From NCBI RefSeq assembly GCF_004526345.1, contig NZ_CP038213.1:2232001-2296000 (forward strand): a stretch of DNA of 64,000 nucleotides. The letters are read 5' to 3'. Source of the DNA: Ornithinimicrobium flavum. GTDB taxonomy: Bacteria; Actinomycetota; Actinomycetes; Actinomycetales; Dermatophilaceae. Below the pieces are notes generated by a model. That model made no database searches, was not told the DNA's origin, and saw only the letters and a program-made list of their open reading frames with translations. The position numbers and the translations under genes are program-made. Positions 51,709-61,793 of the stretch are shown here, piece by piece. How positions within the stretch are numbered: position 1 is the first letter of the stretch; each line of letters opens with the position of its first letter.

Positions 51709-51781
51709 TGGGCCCGGCCGGGCTCGAACCGACGACCTACGCGGTGTAAACGCGGCGCTCTACCAGCTGAGCTACAGGCCC
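51709..51781 (-). tRNA. tRNA-Val(TAC)
   Basis: This 73-nt cloverleaf reads on the minus strand as acceptor GGGCCTG/CGGGCCC, D arm GCTC..GAGC, anticodon loop TTTACAC with anticodon TAC, and T loop TTCGAGC. CCA is not encoded. The outermost anticodon-stem pair is a C-T mismatch and one acceptor pair is T-G; the rest is regular. Confidence 0.93.
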
Positions 51782-51797
51782 CTTCGGCCGACCATTC

Positions 51798-52280
51798 TTA
51801 CAGGTCGCGCACGGCCTCGTGCAGCACGCCGATCTCGCGTGCCTCGCCCGGCCCGTGAAGCAGGCTCCACCGCACCTCCATCGAGAGGGTCACCAGGAAG
51901 GTTCCCCGCACCGACATGCCGGAGCTCTCGTCGAAGACGCCGTACGCCCGGCTGGCCTCACCGTGCGGCCAGAAGTCGGACAGCAGGGGGAACCGGTACC
52001 CCTCGTGCGCCGCCCAGGCCCGCAGCGCGTGGGGCGGGTCGCAGGAGACGCCGTAGACCTGGACGCGGTCGTTGACAAACTCGTCGATGTTCAGCTGGAT
52101 CTCCAGCAGCTCCCCCGTGCAGATCGAGGAGAAGGCAAAGGGGTAGAAGACCAGCAGGGCGTGCCGGTCCGCCACCGCCTCGGACAGGCGCACCATCCCG
52201 CCGTGCTGGTCCGGCAGGCACAGCTCCGGAGCCCGTCCCCCCACCGCCGGCGGAGCCGGCTGACGCACGGGGGTGGTCAC
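51798..52280 (-). CDS. Peroxiredoxin (AhpC/TSA family, AhpE-like)
   Basis: This thiol peroxidase of 160 aa has a thioredoxin fold. The peroxidatic site is LLVFYPFAFSSICTGEL (Cys in the TxxC-like context), and VYGVSCDPPHALRAWA holds the next conserved strand. Only one additional Cys is obvious, so a 1-Cys AhpE-like mechanism is possible. GTG 52280 overlaps the DUF3052 stop (GTGA), so the two are coupled. DUF3052 neighbours peroxiredoxin genes in other actinobacteria. Confidence 0.93.
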   Translation of the reverse strand: MTTPVRQPAPPAVGGRAPELCLPDQHGGMVRLSEAVADRHALLVFYPFAFSSICTGELLEIQLNIDEFVNDRVQVYGVSCDPPHALRAWAAHEGYRFPLLSDFWPHGEASRAYGVFDESSGMSVRGTFLVTLSMEVRWSLLHGPGEAREIGVLHEAVRDL

Positions 52281-52717
52281 CGTCGGCCCACCAGCCGCTG
52301 ACCCACCCATCCGCCCAGGGGGACCGCCCCCGAGGCGGAGAGCGAGCAGACGGTGCACGCCTCCTGCACGTCGTGGGCCGGGACCCTGTCCCCCCGGCCG
52401 GGGCCGGGGGTGAGCAGCGCGATCGAGCCGCCCTCCTCCAGACCGGTCAGCGCGTCGACCAGCTCGTCGGCCAGGTCCCCGTCCCCGTCGCGCCACCACA
52501 GCAGCACCACGTCGACGACGCCGTCGTAGTCGTCCTCCTCGATCGCGCTCCCGGCGAGCGCCTCGGCGGCCTCCCGGACGTCCTCGTCCACGTCGTCGTC
52601 GTAGCCGAACTCGACGACGACCTGCCCCGGCCGCAGCCCCAACCTGCGCAGCCCCGACAGCAGGGGGCCGTCGGCCACCCCGTCGACCTGCTCGTGATCT
52701 TTCGTATGCCCTTTCAT
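52277..52717 (-). CDS. DUF3052 family protein
   Basis: This protein of 146 aa has the DUF3052 pattern GLRPGQVVVEFGYDDDVDEDVREAAEAL (residues about 25-55). VVDVVLLWWRDGDGDLADELVDAL and the C-terminal CTVCSLSASGAVPLGGW follow. Function is unknown; it may be a small acidic adaptor. ATG 52717 follows TAGTCG on the minus strand. It is divergent from aceE. Confidence 0.88.
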   Translation of the reverse strand: MKGHTKDHEQVDGVADGPLLSGLRRLGLRPGQVVVEFGYDDDVDEDVREAAEALAGSAIEEDDYDGVVDVVLLWWRDGDGDLADELVDALTGLEEGGSIALLTPGPGRGDRVPAHDVQEACTVCSLSASGAVPLGGWVGQRLVGRR

Positions 52718-52843
52718 GGTGCGACTAGCCAACCACCCATGGGTGCCGCAGGACAACCGGCCACCCCGAGCACCGGGGCCGACTCCGGCCCACCCGCCAT
52801 GACAGACTGAGCGGGTCATCCACGTCGGAAAGGATCCATCCTG

Positions 52844-55605
52844 ATGGTCTTCCAGCGCCCCACCGGCCCGATCCTCAACGGTCTACCGAGTCAGGTCCCG
52901 GACACCGACCCCGAGGAGACCCAGGAGTGGCTCGACTCCCTGGACTCCGCGATCGAGAGCGGCGGGCGCCAGCGGGCCCGCTACCTCATGCTGCGGATGC
53001 TGGAGCGGGCGCGCGACTCCCAGGTGGGTCTTCCCTCCCTCACCACGACGGACTACATCAACACGATCCCGCCGGAGCGTGAGCCGTGGTTCCCGGGTGA
53101 CGAGGACATGGAGCGCCGCTACCGGGCCTGGATGCGCTGGAACGCCGCGGTCATGGTCCACCGGGCCCAGCACCCCGACATCTCCGTGGGTGGCCACATC
53201 TCCTCCTACGCGTCCATGTCGACGCTGTGGGAGGTCGGCTTCAACCACTTCTGGCGCGGTCGGGACCACGAGGGCGGCGGCGACCAGCTCTTCTTCCAGG
53301 GTCACGCGTCCCCCGGCATCTACGCCCGGGCCTTCCTGGAGGGCCGGCTCACCGAGGCCGACCTGGACGGGTTCCGGCAGGAGAAGAGCAAGGGCCTGCT
53401 CCCCGACCACAGGACGATGCCGTCCTACCCCCACCCGCGGGCCATGCCGGACTTCTGGCAGTTCCCGACGGTGTCGATGGGCCTGGGCCCGATGAACGCG
53501 ATCTACCAGGCGGCCTTCAACAAGTACCTCCACAACCGGGGCATCAGCGACACCAGCCAGCAGCACGTGTGGGCCTTCCTCGGCGACGGCGAGATGGACG
53601 AGCCGGAGTCGCGCGGCCTGCTCCAGGTGGCGGCCAACGACGAGCTCGACAACCTCACCTTCGTCGTCAACTGCAACCTGCAGCGGCTCGACGGGCCGGT
53701 CCGCGGCAACGGCAAGATCGTCCAGGAGCTGGAGAGCTTCTTCCGGGGCGCGGGCTGGAACGTCATCAAGGTCCTGTGGGGCCGAGGGTGGGACGACCTG
53801 ATCGCCAAGGACACCTCCGGCGCCCTCGTCAACCTCATGAACTCCACGCCCGACGGTGACTTCCAGACCTTCCGCGCCAACGACGGCGCCTTCATCCGCG
53901 ACCACTTCTTCGGGCGCGACCCGCGCACCAAGGAGCTCGTCAAGGACTGGAGCGACGAGGACATCTGGTGGAAGCTCAAGCGGGGCGGGCACGACTACCG
54001 CAAGGTCTACGCCGCCTACCAGGCCGCGATGGCCCACACGGGTCAGCCGACGGTGATCCTGGCCCACACCATCAAGGGCTACTCGCTGGGCTCCCACTTC
54101 GCGGGTCGGAACGCCACGCACCAGATGAAGAAGATGACGCTGGATGACCTCAAGGGCTTCCGCGACAACCTGCGCATCCCGATCACCGACGAGCAGCTCG
54201 AGGCCGACCCCTACAAGCCGCCGTTCTACCACCCGGGTGAGGACGACGAGGCGATCCGCTACATGAAGGACCGCCGGCGCCAGCTCGGGGGCTACCTGCC
54301 CAAGCGGGAGCCGGAGAAGGCGGCGCCCCTCGCGCTGCCTGACCGCAAGGTCTACGACGTCGCGAAGAAGGGCTCGGGCAAGCAGAACGTCGCGACCACG
54401 ATGGCCCTGGTCCGGATCTTCAAGGAGTGGATCCGCGACAAGGAGTTCGGCAAGCACCTCGTGCCGATCATCCCGGACGAGGCCCGCACCTTCGGGATGG
54501 ACAGCTTCTTCCCCACGGCGAAGATCTACAACGTCCACGGGCAGAACTACACCTCGGTCGACGCCGACCTCATGCTCGCCTACAAGGAGTCCACGGCCGG
54601 CCAGATCTGGCACCTGGGGATCAACGAGGGCGGCTCGGTGGCGGCGTTCACCGCCGCCGGCACCTCCTACGACACCCACGGCGTGCAGATGGTGCCGTTC
54701 TACATCTTCTACTCGATGTTCGGCTTCCAGCGCACCGGTGACGGCATCTGGGCCGCGGCCGACCAGCTGACCCGCGGGTTCCTCATCGGGGCCACCGCGG
54801 GGCGGACCACGCTGGCCGGTGAGGGTCTGCAGCACGCGGACGGCCACTCGCAGCTGCTCTCGCGGCGACCAACCCGGCGTGCGTGGCCTACGACCCCGCC
54901 TACGCCTACGAGCTGGCCCACATCCTGCCCGACGCCCTGGAGCGGATGTACGGCTCGGACCCCGAGGACGTCTTCTACTACATCACCGTCTACAACGAGC
55001 CGATGATCCAGCCGGCCGAGCCGGAGGACGTGGACGCCGAGGGCATCGTCAGGGGCATGCACAAGGTCTCCGGTATGGAGCCGGCCGGCGAGGGCCGGCA
55101 CGTGCGCCTGCTCGGGTCCGGCGTGGGCGTGCCGTGGGCCCTGGAGGCCCAGGCGCTGCTGCGGGACGACTGGGGCGTGAGCTCCGACGTCTGGTCGGTC
55201 ACGTCCTGGAGCGAGCTGCGCCGAGAGGCCATGGCCTGCGACGACGAAGCCTTCCTGCACCCGGAGAAGGAGCGGCGCGTGCCCTACGTCACGCAGCGGC
55301 TCTCGGAGGCGAGCGGCCCGGTCATCGCCACCAGCGACTGGATGCGCCAGGTCCAGGACCAGATCGCCGGCTGGGTCCCCGAGGACTACTACGCGCTCGG
55401 CGCCGACGGATTCGGCTTCGCAGACACCCGCCCGGCGGCCCGTCGCTTCTTCCACATCGACGGCCCGTCGATGGCGGTCAAGGCCCTGCAGATGCTGGCC
55501 GACCGGGGGGAGCTGGACCCCGGTGTGCCCCAGGAGGCCGCGAAGAAGTACCGGCTCCTCGACGTCACCGCCGGCACCTCCGGCAACACCGGGGGCGACG
55601 CCTGA
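52844..55605 (+). CDS. aceE: Pyruvate dehydrogenase E1 (homodimeric, AceE), one frameshift
   Basis: This is the thiamine-diphosphate E1 of the pyruvate dehydrogenase complex, about 920 aa after repair. Clear AceE blocks are [21 protein letters not shown], the ThDP motif [12 protein letters not shown]...[15 protein letters not shown], and [10 protein letters not shown]. The frame breaks near 54862: adding one G (TCG-GCG-GCG-ACC) restores [30 protein letters not shown]. This is probably a sequence error in an essential gene. GGAAAGGA precedes the ATG. It supplies acetyl-CoA next to the fatty-acid cluster, the same order as in Streptomyces. Confidence 0.93.
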
Positions 55606-55661
55606 CCCGGGACAGCCTCGCCCGCCGTGCCGGGAGCCTGGCGACCAGGGCGACCCAGCGG

Positions 55662-56771
55662 ATGGAGGCCGACCACGACTGGTTCCGCCAGCTGTCGGCC
55701 GACGACCGCTCCTGGGTCGCCCTGGTCGCCCAGGCCGGGCTCAACGCGCTGCTCACCTGGTACGACGAGGGTGCTCCGTCCGGACCGCCCCCTGCGCAGG
55801 CCTTCTCGGCCGCACCCTCCAGCCTGACCTCGGCGATCTCGCTGGCGCACGCGCTCGACCTGACCCGGACGGCCATCGTCACCGTCGAAGAGGCCATCCC
55901 CGAGCTCGTGCCCGGCAGCGAGGTGCCGGCCCTGCGCGAGGCGGTCCTGCGCTACTCGCGCGACCTGGCCTTCGCCGCGGCCGAGGTCTACGCGCGGGCC
56001 GCCGAGCAGCGCGGCGGCTGGGACGCCCGTCTGGAGTCGCTCGTCGTGCACTCGGTGATCCGCGGTGAGGCCGACGACTCGCTGGCCTCCCGGGCCGCGG
56101 AGCTCGGCTGGGAGGACGTGACCGACGTCGCCGTGGTCGTGGGACGCCTGCCCGAGGGGCAGTCCGCACCGGCCCTGGGCGACCTGCGCCTGGCCGCGAG
56201 GCGCCTGGGGCGCGAGGCCCTCACCGCCGTCCAGGGGACCCGGCTGGTCTGCGTGCTGGGGGGGTCGACCGACCCCCTCGCCGACGCGGAGCGGCTGACG
56301 CCGGCCTTCGGCGACGGCCCCGTGGTGGTGGGTCCGCGGGTCCCCCACCTGTTCGCCGCGGGTCGCAGCGCCCGGGCGGCCCTGTCCGGGGTGGACGCGG
56401 CGCCCGCGTGGCCCGGCGCCCCCCGTCCCGTCGCGGCCGACGAGCTCCTCCCGGAGCGGGCGCTGCTGGGCGAGACCCCGGCGCGGCGCATGCTGGTGGA
56501 CCGCGTCTACCTCCCGCTGCGGGACCACGCGTCCGACCTCCTGGACACGACCCAGGCCTACCTCGACAACGGCCAGGTCCTGGAGGCGACGGCGCGGCTG
56601 CTCTTCCTGCACCCCAACACCGTCCGGTACCGGCTGCGGCGCGTGGCGGACACCGTCGGGCTGGACCCGCAGAACGCCCGGGACGCCTGGGTCCTGCAGG
56701 TCGCCCTGGCCCTGGGACGGACCAGCCGACCGGTGCGCGGACCCCGCCGACCGGCCTCCCCGACCCCCTGA
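55662..56771 (+). CDS. fasR: PucR/CdaR-type regulator, probable FasR of fatty-acid synthesis
   Basis: This regulator of about 370 aa has a GGDEF-like middle region and the C-terminal PucR helix-turn-helix (LLDTTQAYLDNGQVLEATARLLFLHPNTVRYRLRRV at residues about 300-335, quoted in part). In Streptomyces, FasR (same family, same position) activates fabD-fabH-acpP-fabF. Family-like sequence continues upstream to a CTG codon at 55602 that overlaps the aceE stop as CTGA. ATG 55662 is the first ordinary start, so the N-terminus is uncertain. A perfect palindrome lies between its stop and fabD. Confidence 0.88.
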   Translation: MEADHDWFRQLSADDRSWVALVAQAGLNALLTWYDEGAPSGPPPAQAFSAAPSSLTSAISLAHALDLTRTAIVTVEEAIPELVPGSEVPALREAVLRYSRDLAFAAAEVYARAAEQRGGWDARLESLVVHSVIRGEADDSLASRAAELGWEDVTDVAVVVGRLPEGQSAPALGDLRLAARRLGREALTAVQGTRLVCVLGGSTDPLADAERLTPAFGDGPVVVGPRVPHLFAAGRSARAALSGVDAAPAWPGAPRPVAADELLPERALLGETPARRMLVDRVYLPLRDHASDLLDTTQAYLDNGQVLEATARLLFLHPNTVRYRLRRVADTVGLDPQNARDAWVLQVALALGRTSRPVRGPRRPASPTP

Positions 56772-56787
56772 GCGCGGCACCGCGACC

Positions 56788-56804
56788 TTGTAGGAATCCT
56801 ACAA
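56788..56804 (+). promoter_or_regulatory. Perfect palindrome upstream of fabD, candidate FasR operator
   Basis: TTGTAGGAATCCTACAA is a 7-3-7 perfect inverted repeat, AT-rich in a GC-rich setting, 68 bp upstream of the fabD start and 17 bp after fasR. TTGTAG could be the -35. Given the FasR neighbour and the FasR-fabD link known from Streptomyces, it is the likely binding site. Binding is not shown. Confidence 0.6.
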
Positions 56805-56871
56805 AGCGGCGCCGGTCTTCTGGTGGGGAACGGTGGAGAGTTCGCGGGGAAATGGGAGGCAGAGTGGTGGG

Positions 56872-57855
56872 GTGCTCGCGATCGTCGCGCCCGGACAGGG
56901 CTCACAGACCCCCGGTTTTCTCTCCCCCTGGCTGGAGCTCCCAGGTCTGCGGGACCGGCTGGAGTGGCTCTCCGCCGTCGCCGGGATCGACCTGGTCGCC
57001 CACGGCACGACCTCGGACGCGGACACCATCAAGGACACCGCGGTCGCCCAGCCCCTCATCGTGGCCGCCGGGCTGGCCTGCCTGCCCGCCCTGCTCCCCG
57101 ACCCGGGCGACCTCGTCCGCCGGGTCGGAGCCACCGCCGGCCACTCCGTCGGCGAGATCACGGTCGCCGCGGCCGCCGGCGTGCTGAGCCAGGAGCAGGC
57201 CATGGTGTTCGTCCGGGAGCGGGGGCGCGGGATGGCGATGGCCTCGGCGGCCGCTCCCACGGGCATGAGCGCCGTCGTCGGTGGCGACGCGCAGGAGGTC
57301 GCGGCCGCCCTCGAACGCCACGGCCTCACCCCCGCCAACATGAACGGCGCGGGCCAGGTGGTCGCCGCGGGCACCCTCGAGCAGCTCGAGGGACTCGCCC
57401 AGGAGCCCCCGGCCCGGGCGCGGGTGATCCCGCTGGCCGTGGCCGGGGCCTTCCACACCCGGCACATGCAGCCCGCCGTCGACCGCCTCGCGGGCTACGC
57501 CCGGGTGATCGAGCCCGGGGCCCCCCGGCTCCCCCTGCTGTCCAACGCGGACGGGGGCGTCGTCCGGGACGGCACCGAGGTGCTGCGCAGGCTGGTGACC
57601 CAGGTCTCCAGCCCGGTGCGCTGGGACCTGACGATGCAGACCCTGGCCGACCTGGGGGTGACCGGCCTCATCGAGATCCCCCCGGCCGGCACCCTGGTGG
57701 GTCTCGCCAAGCGCGGACTCAAGGGTGTGGATACCCTCGCCCTGAAGAGCCCGGACGACCTCGAGGCAGCCGCGAGGATGATCCGCGAGCACGGTGCCGG
57801 CGACCGCGACGACACCGGTCCGTCGCACCACCTTCCGGAGGAGGACTCCCTGTGA
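56872..57855 (+). CDS. fabD: Malonyl-CoA:ACP transacylase
   Basis: This 327-residue enzyme loads malonyl groups on acyl-carrier protein. The GQGSQTPGFL start motif, catalytic Ser92 in GHSVGE, and AFHTRHM with the catalytic His are present. GTG 56872, after GGGAGG, gives the canonical VLAIVAPGQGSQ start. Its stop overlaps fabH (GTGA). Confidence 0.95.
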   Translation: MLAIVAPGQGSQTPGFLSPWLELPGLRDRLEWLSAVAGIDLVAHGTTSDADTIKDTAVAQPLIVAAGLACLPALLPDPGDLVRRVGATAGHSVGEITVAAAAGVLSQEQAMVFVRERGRGMAMASAAAPTGMSAVVGGDAQEVAAALERHGLTPANMNGAGQVVAAGTLEQLEGLAQEPPARARVIPLAVAGAFHTRHMQPAVDRLAGYARVIEPGAPRLPLLSNADGGVVRDGTEVLRRLVTQVSSPVRWDLTMQTLADLGVTGLIEIPPAGTLVGLAKRGLKGVDTLALKSPDDLEAAARMIREHGAGDRDDTGPSHHLPEEDSL

Positions 57856-58881
57856 GCACCCGCCCGTCCCTGACCGCGCCGGACGTCCTGCGGCACGCCC
57901 GCATCCACGGCGTCGGCGGCTACCGCCCCGAGCGGGTGGTGACCAACGAGGAGATCTGCCGCACCATCGACTCCTCCGACGAGTGGATCCGGCAGCGCTC
58001 GGGCATCGTCACCCGCAGGTTCGCCCGGGAGGACGAGTCGGTCATCGACATGTCCGAGGTCGCGGCCCGTCGGGCGCTCGAGAACGCCGGGGTCTCCCCC
58101 GAGCAGGTGGGGGTGGTCATCATGGCGACCGTCACCCACCCCTACCAGACCCCGGCGGCCGCCCCGGAGCTCGCCCACCGGCTCGCCATCCCGAACCCCG
58201 CCGCCTTCGACATCTCGGCCGCCTGCGCGGGCTACTGCCACGCCATCTCCCTGGCCAACGACATGGTGCGGGTCGGGACGGCCGACTACGTCCTGGTCGT
58301 CGGCGTCGAGAAGCTGTCCGACTTCACCGACCCCTACGACCGCAGCACCGCCTTCATCTTCGGGGACGGGGCCGGTGCCGCCGTGGTCGGCGTCTCCGAC
58401 GTCCCCGGCATCGGCCCCACCCTGTGGGGCAGCCTGGGCGAGCAGCGCGACGTCATCACCCAGCGCGAGCCCTGGACCGGGCTGCGCGAGCAGATGGAGC
58501 AGCCGGACCAAAGCGACCCCACCCCGTGGCCCTCCTTCGTCATGCAGGGCCAGACCGTCTTCCGTTGGGCCGTCTTCTCCATGGCGCAGGTGGCGCAGGA
58601 GGCGGTCAGCGCCGCCGGCCTCACCCCGGCCGACCTGGACGCCTTCGTCCCCCCAGGCGAACATGCGCATCACCGACGCGATGATCAAGGCCCTCAAGCT
58701 GCCCGACCACGTGCCGGTGGCCCGCGACATCGCCGAGACCGGCAACACCTCCGCCGCCTCGATCCCGCTGGCGATGAGCCGGATGCTGGAGGAGGGCGAG
58801 GCCCCGCACGGGGGCGCCGCCCTGCAGATCGGGTTCGGCGCCGGGCTCGTGTATGCCGCCCAGGTGGTCCTCATGCCCTGA
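57852..58881 (+). CDS. fabH: Beta-ketoacyl-ACP synthase III, frameshifted at the catalytic His
   Basis: This enzyme starts fatty-acid elongation by condensing acyl-CoA with malonyl-ACP. It would be about 343 aa. The catalytic Cys is in [11 protein letters not shown] and the Asn in GNTSAAS. Between them the frame changes at 58649-58655: the family PHQAN motif would need CCC-CAC-CAG, but the sequence has a C-run followed by AG, two bases short. The catalytic His codon is thus lost as written. The rest of both halves is normal, so a base-calling error in the C-run is likely. The GTG start overlaps fabD. Confidence 0.9.
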
Positions 58882-58961
58882 CCGGCACCCCCAGACCCCC
58901 GGGGCCCGGCGGGAGCACCACGACCGGGTCAGCTGTGACCACATACCGAAGGAGACAACCC

Positions 58962-59210
58962 ATGGCACTGAGCGAGCAGGAAATCCTCGAGGGTCTCGCC
59001 GAGATCGTCAACGAGGAGACGGGTCTGGAGGCCGAGGAGGTCCAGATGGACAAGTCCTTCACCGAGGACCTGGACATCGACTCGCTGTCGATGATGACCA
59101 TCGTCGTCAACGCCGAGGACAAGTTCGGCGTCCGGATCCCGGACGACGAGGTCAAGAACCTCACGCACGTCCGCGACGCGGTCACCTACATCAACAACAA
59201 CCAGGGCTGA
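58962..59210 (+). CDS. acpP: Acyl carrier protein
   Basis: This acidic 82-residue protein carries growing acyl chains on phosphopantetheine. DLDIDSLSMM contains the modified Ser in the DSL motif, and helix II-III blocks (EDKFGVRIPDDEVKNL) are intact. GAAGGAGACAACCC precedes the ATG. Middle gene of fabD-fabH-acpP-fabF. Confidence 0.97.
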   Translation: MALSEQEILEGLAEIVNEETGLEAEEVQMDKSFTEDLDIDSLSMMTIVVNAEDKFGVRIPDDEVKNLTHVRDAVTYINNNQG

Positions 59211-59318
59211 CCCCCCCGGTCGCGTCCGGCCCCCGGGCCGGGCGCGGCCACCCGGCCCCCGCCATACCCGTCCCACCCGCGCCACACCCGCCCGACCCCG
59301 CGCCAGGAGGCAGCGACC

Positions 59319-60578
59319 ATGTCCGCCAGCACGAAGACCCCCCGCCGCGTCGCCGTGACCGGCCTCGGTGCCACCACCCCCGTCGGCGGCACCGCCCCCG
59401 AGACCTGGGAGGGCATCCTGGCCGGTCGCTCGGGTGTGCGCCGCCTCCCCGAGGAGTGGATCGAGCGGCACGAGCTCCCGGTGACCTTCGCGGCCCAGCT
59501 GCACACCAGCCCGGCCGAGGTGCTCGCCAAGGTCGAGGTCCGCCGCAACGACCCCTCGGGCCAGTACGCCCTCATCGCCTCCCGCGAGGCCTGGGCCGAC
59601 GCGGGTGCCCCCGAGCTGGAGCCCGAGCGCCTCGGCGTGGCCATCGGCTCCGGCATCGGCGGGGTCTGGACGCTGCTGGACCAGTGGGAGGTCCTTAAGG
59701 AGAAGGGCCCCCGCCGCGTCTTCCCCCTCACCGTGCCCATGCTCATGCCCAACGGGTCCGCCGCCGCCGTCAGCCTCGACCTGACCGCCCGCGCCGGCGC
59801 CCACTGCCCCGTCAGCGCCTGCGCCTCCGGCGCCGAGGGTATGGGGCTCGGGGTGCAGATGATCCGCTCCGGGCGGGCTGACGTCGTCGTGGCGGGCGGC
59901 ACCGAGGCCGCGATCCACCCGCTGCCCGTGGCCGCCTTCGCCTCCATGACCGCCCTGTCCACCCGGAACGACGACCCGCAGGGGGCCTCGCGCCCCTACG
60001 ACGTGGGCCGGGACGGCTTCGTCATGGGCGAGGGGGCCGGCGTCATGGTGCTGGAGGCCGAGGAGCACGCCAAGGCCCGCGGGGCCCGGATCTACGCCTA
60101 CCTGGACGGCGTGGGGATGTCCTCGGACGCCTACCACATCACCGCCGGCGAGCCCGAGGGCAAGGGCGCCGCGCGGGCGATGCTGGAGACCGTCGCGGAC
60201 GCCGGGCTGTCCGTCACCGACATCTCGCACATCAACGCCCACGCCACCTCGACCCCGGTGGGGGACGCCGCGGAGGCCCGCGCGATCCGACGCGCGTTCG
60301 GGGACCACACCGGCAACATCTGCGTCACCGGCACCAAGTCCATGACCGGTCACCTGCTCGGCGCCGCCGGAGCGCTGGAGGCCGTGCTCACGGTGCTGTC
60401 GCTGCACCACCGCCGGGTCCCCGCCACCATCAACATCGAGACCATGGATCCCGAGATCGACCTCGACGTCGTCCGCGACGCCGCGCGCGAGCTGCCGGCG
60501 GGCGACCTGGCTGCCCTCAACAACTCCTTCGGCTTCGGCGGGGTCAACGTGGCCCTCACCTTCGCCAGCGCCGGGTGA
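59319..60578 (+). CDS. fabF: Beta-ketoacyl-ACP synthase II
   Basis: This 419-residue elongating condensing enzyme has catalytic Cys in VSACASGAEG and His residues in INAHATSTPVGD and SMTGHLLGAAGALE. The C-terminal NNSFGFGGVNVAL is conserved. CAGGAGG lies 7-13 nt before the ATG. It is last in the FasR-linked fab operon. The 108-bp gap after acpP is GC-rich with no clear terminator. Confidence 0.96.
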   Translation: MSASTKTPRRVAVTGLGATTPVGGTAPETWEGILAGRSGVRRLPEEWIERHELPVTFAAQLHTSPAEVLAKVEVRRNDPSGQYALIASREAWADAGAPELEPERLGVAIGSGIGGVWTLLDQWEVLKEKGPRRVFPLTVPMLMPNGSAAAVSLDLTARAGAHCPVSACASGAEGMGLGVQMIRSGRADVVVAGGTEAAIHPLPVAAFASMTALSTRNDDPQGASRPYDVGRDGFVMGEGAGVMVLEAEEHAKARGARIYAYLDGVGMSSDAYHITAGEPEGKGAARAMLETVADAGLSVTDISHINAHATSTPVGDAAEARAIRRAFGDHTGNICVTGTKSMTGHLLGAAGALEAVLTVLSLHHRRVPATINIETMDPEIDLDVVRDAARELPAGDLAALNNSFGFGGVNVALTFASAG

Positions 60579-60629
60579 GCCCCAGGCTCCGGCCGACGGT
60601 CAGACGGCAGGGCTAGGCTGCGCCGGGAC

Positions 60630-61742
60630 ATGCACATCCTTCGCGTCGCCAACTTCGTCAGCCCCACCTCCGGGGGGATCAAGACCGCCCTGCGGGCCTG
60701 GGGCCAGCACTACCAGGATCTCGGTCACCGGGCCTCGCTCATCATCCCCGGTCCCGGCCCGGAGATCAGCGAGGAGGCCCAGGGCACCGTCTACCGCGTG
60801 CCCGCCACCCCCGTCCCGGGCACCGGCTACTCGCTCATGTGGAGCCGCGTCGGCCTGTCCCGTCTCATGGACGCCATCGCCCCGGACGCCCTCGAGGTCT
60901 CCGACCGCGCCACGACCCGGTGGATGGGTCGGTGGGCGGCGCGCAGGGGCATCGGGTCGGTCATGCTCAGCCATGAGAACATGACCGGGATCCTCGTCCG
61001 ACGGACCCCGATGCCGGTCGGGGTCGCCCACCTGTCGGCCGACCTGGTCAACCGGCTGTCGGCCCACGACTACGACGCCATCGTGTGCCCGAGCCGGTTC
61101 GCCGCCGAGGAGTTCCACCGCAACGGCATCCCGGCGCACGTCGTGCCGCTGGGGGTCGACCTGGATACCTTCTCGCCCACCGGGGACCTGCAGGACTACG
61201 CCCCACCGGCCCCGGGGCAGCGCATCCAGATCGTGCACTGCGGCCGCCTGTCCCCGGAGAAGAACCCGGGGCTGTCGATCGAGACGGTGCGCGAGCTCCT
61301 CCGCAGGGGGCACGACGTGCAGATGACCGTCTTCGGCGAGGGGCCCATGCTGCCCAGGCTGGTCCGGCGGGCCCAGAACCTGCCGGTGGTCTTCCACTCC
61401 TACATCACCGACCGCGCCGAGCTCGCGGCCCGGATGGGTCGGGCGGACGTGGCGATCGCCCCGGGCCCGCTGGAGACCTTCGGGCTCGCTGCGCTGGAGG
61501 TGCTCGCGGTCGGGGTGCCGGCCGTGTGCTGCGACGAGGGGGCGCTGCAGGAGGTCGTCGGGCCCGGCGGGGTGGTCAAGCCCTCCACGCCGGAGGCCTT
61601 CGCCGACGGGGTCGAGGAGCTCCTGGCCCGCCCCGGGGCCCACCTCCTGGCCCGCGAGCAGGCCGAGACCTTCAGCTGGCGCACCTCGGCCGAGCGGATG
61701 CTCGCGGTGCATCAGGACGTCCGGGCCACGCTCGCAACCTAG
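60630..61742 (+). CDS. GT4-family glycosyltransferase
   Basis: This 370-residue retaining glycosyltransferase has the GT-B fold. The N-terminal domain starts MHILRVANFVSPTSGGIKTA. The donor domain has VHCGRLSPEKNPGLSIE and the EX7E-type segment GPLETFGLAALEVLAVGVPAV. It probably transfers a sugar from a nucleotide-sugar to a lipid or small-molecule acceptor, perhaps a phosphatidylinositol mannoside or cell-envelope glycan; the acceptor is not determinable. TAGGCT (60614-60619) lies 10 nt before the ATG. Confidence 0.9.
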   Translation: MHILRVANFVSPTSGGIKTALRAWGQHYQDLGHRASLIIPGPGPEISEEAQGTVYRVPATPVPGTGYSLMWSRVGLSRLMDAIAPDALEVSDRATTRWMGRWAARRGIGSVMLSHENMTGILVRRTPMPVGVAHLSADLVNRLSAHDYDAIVCPSRFAAEEFHRNGIPAHVVPLGVDLDTFSPTGDLQDYAPPAPGQRIQIVHCGRLSPEKNPGLSIETVRELLRRGHDVQMTVFGEGPMLPRLVRRAQNLPVVFHSYITDRAELAARMGRADVAIAPGPLETFGLAALEVLAVGVPAVCCDEGALQEVVGPGGVVKPSTPEAFADGVEELLARPGAHLLAREQAETFSWRTSAERMLAVHQDVRATLAT

Positions 61743-61793
61743 CCCCAGGTCTCACAGGCGACCCGGGCGCGAGCTCGTGTCCTCGCGAGGCTG

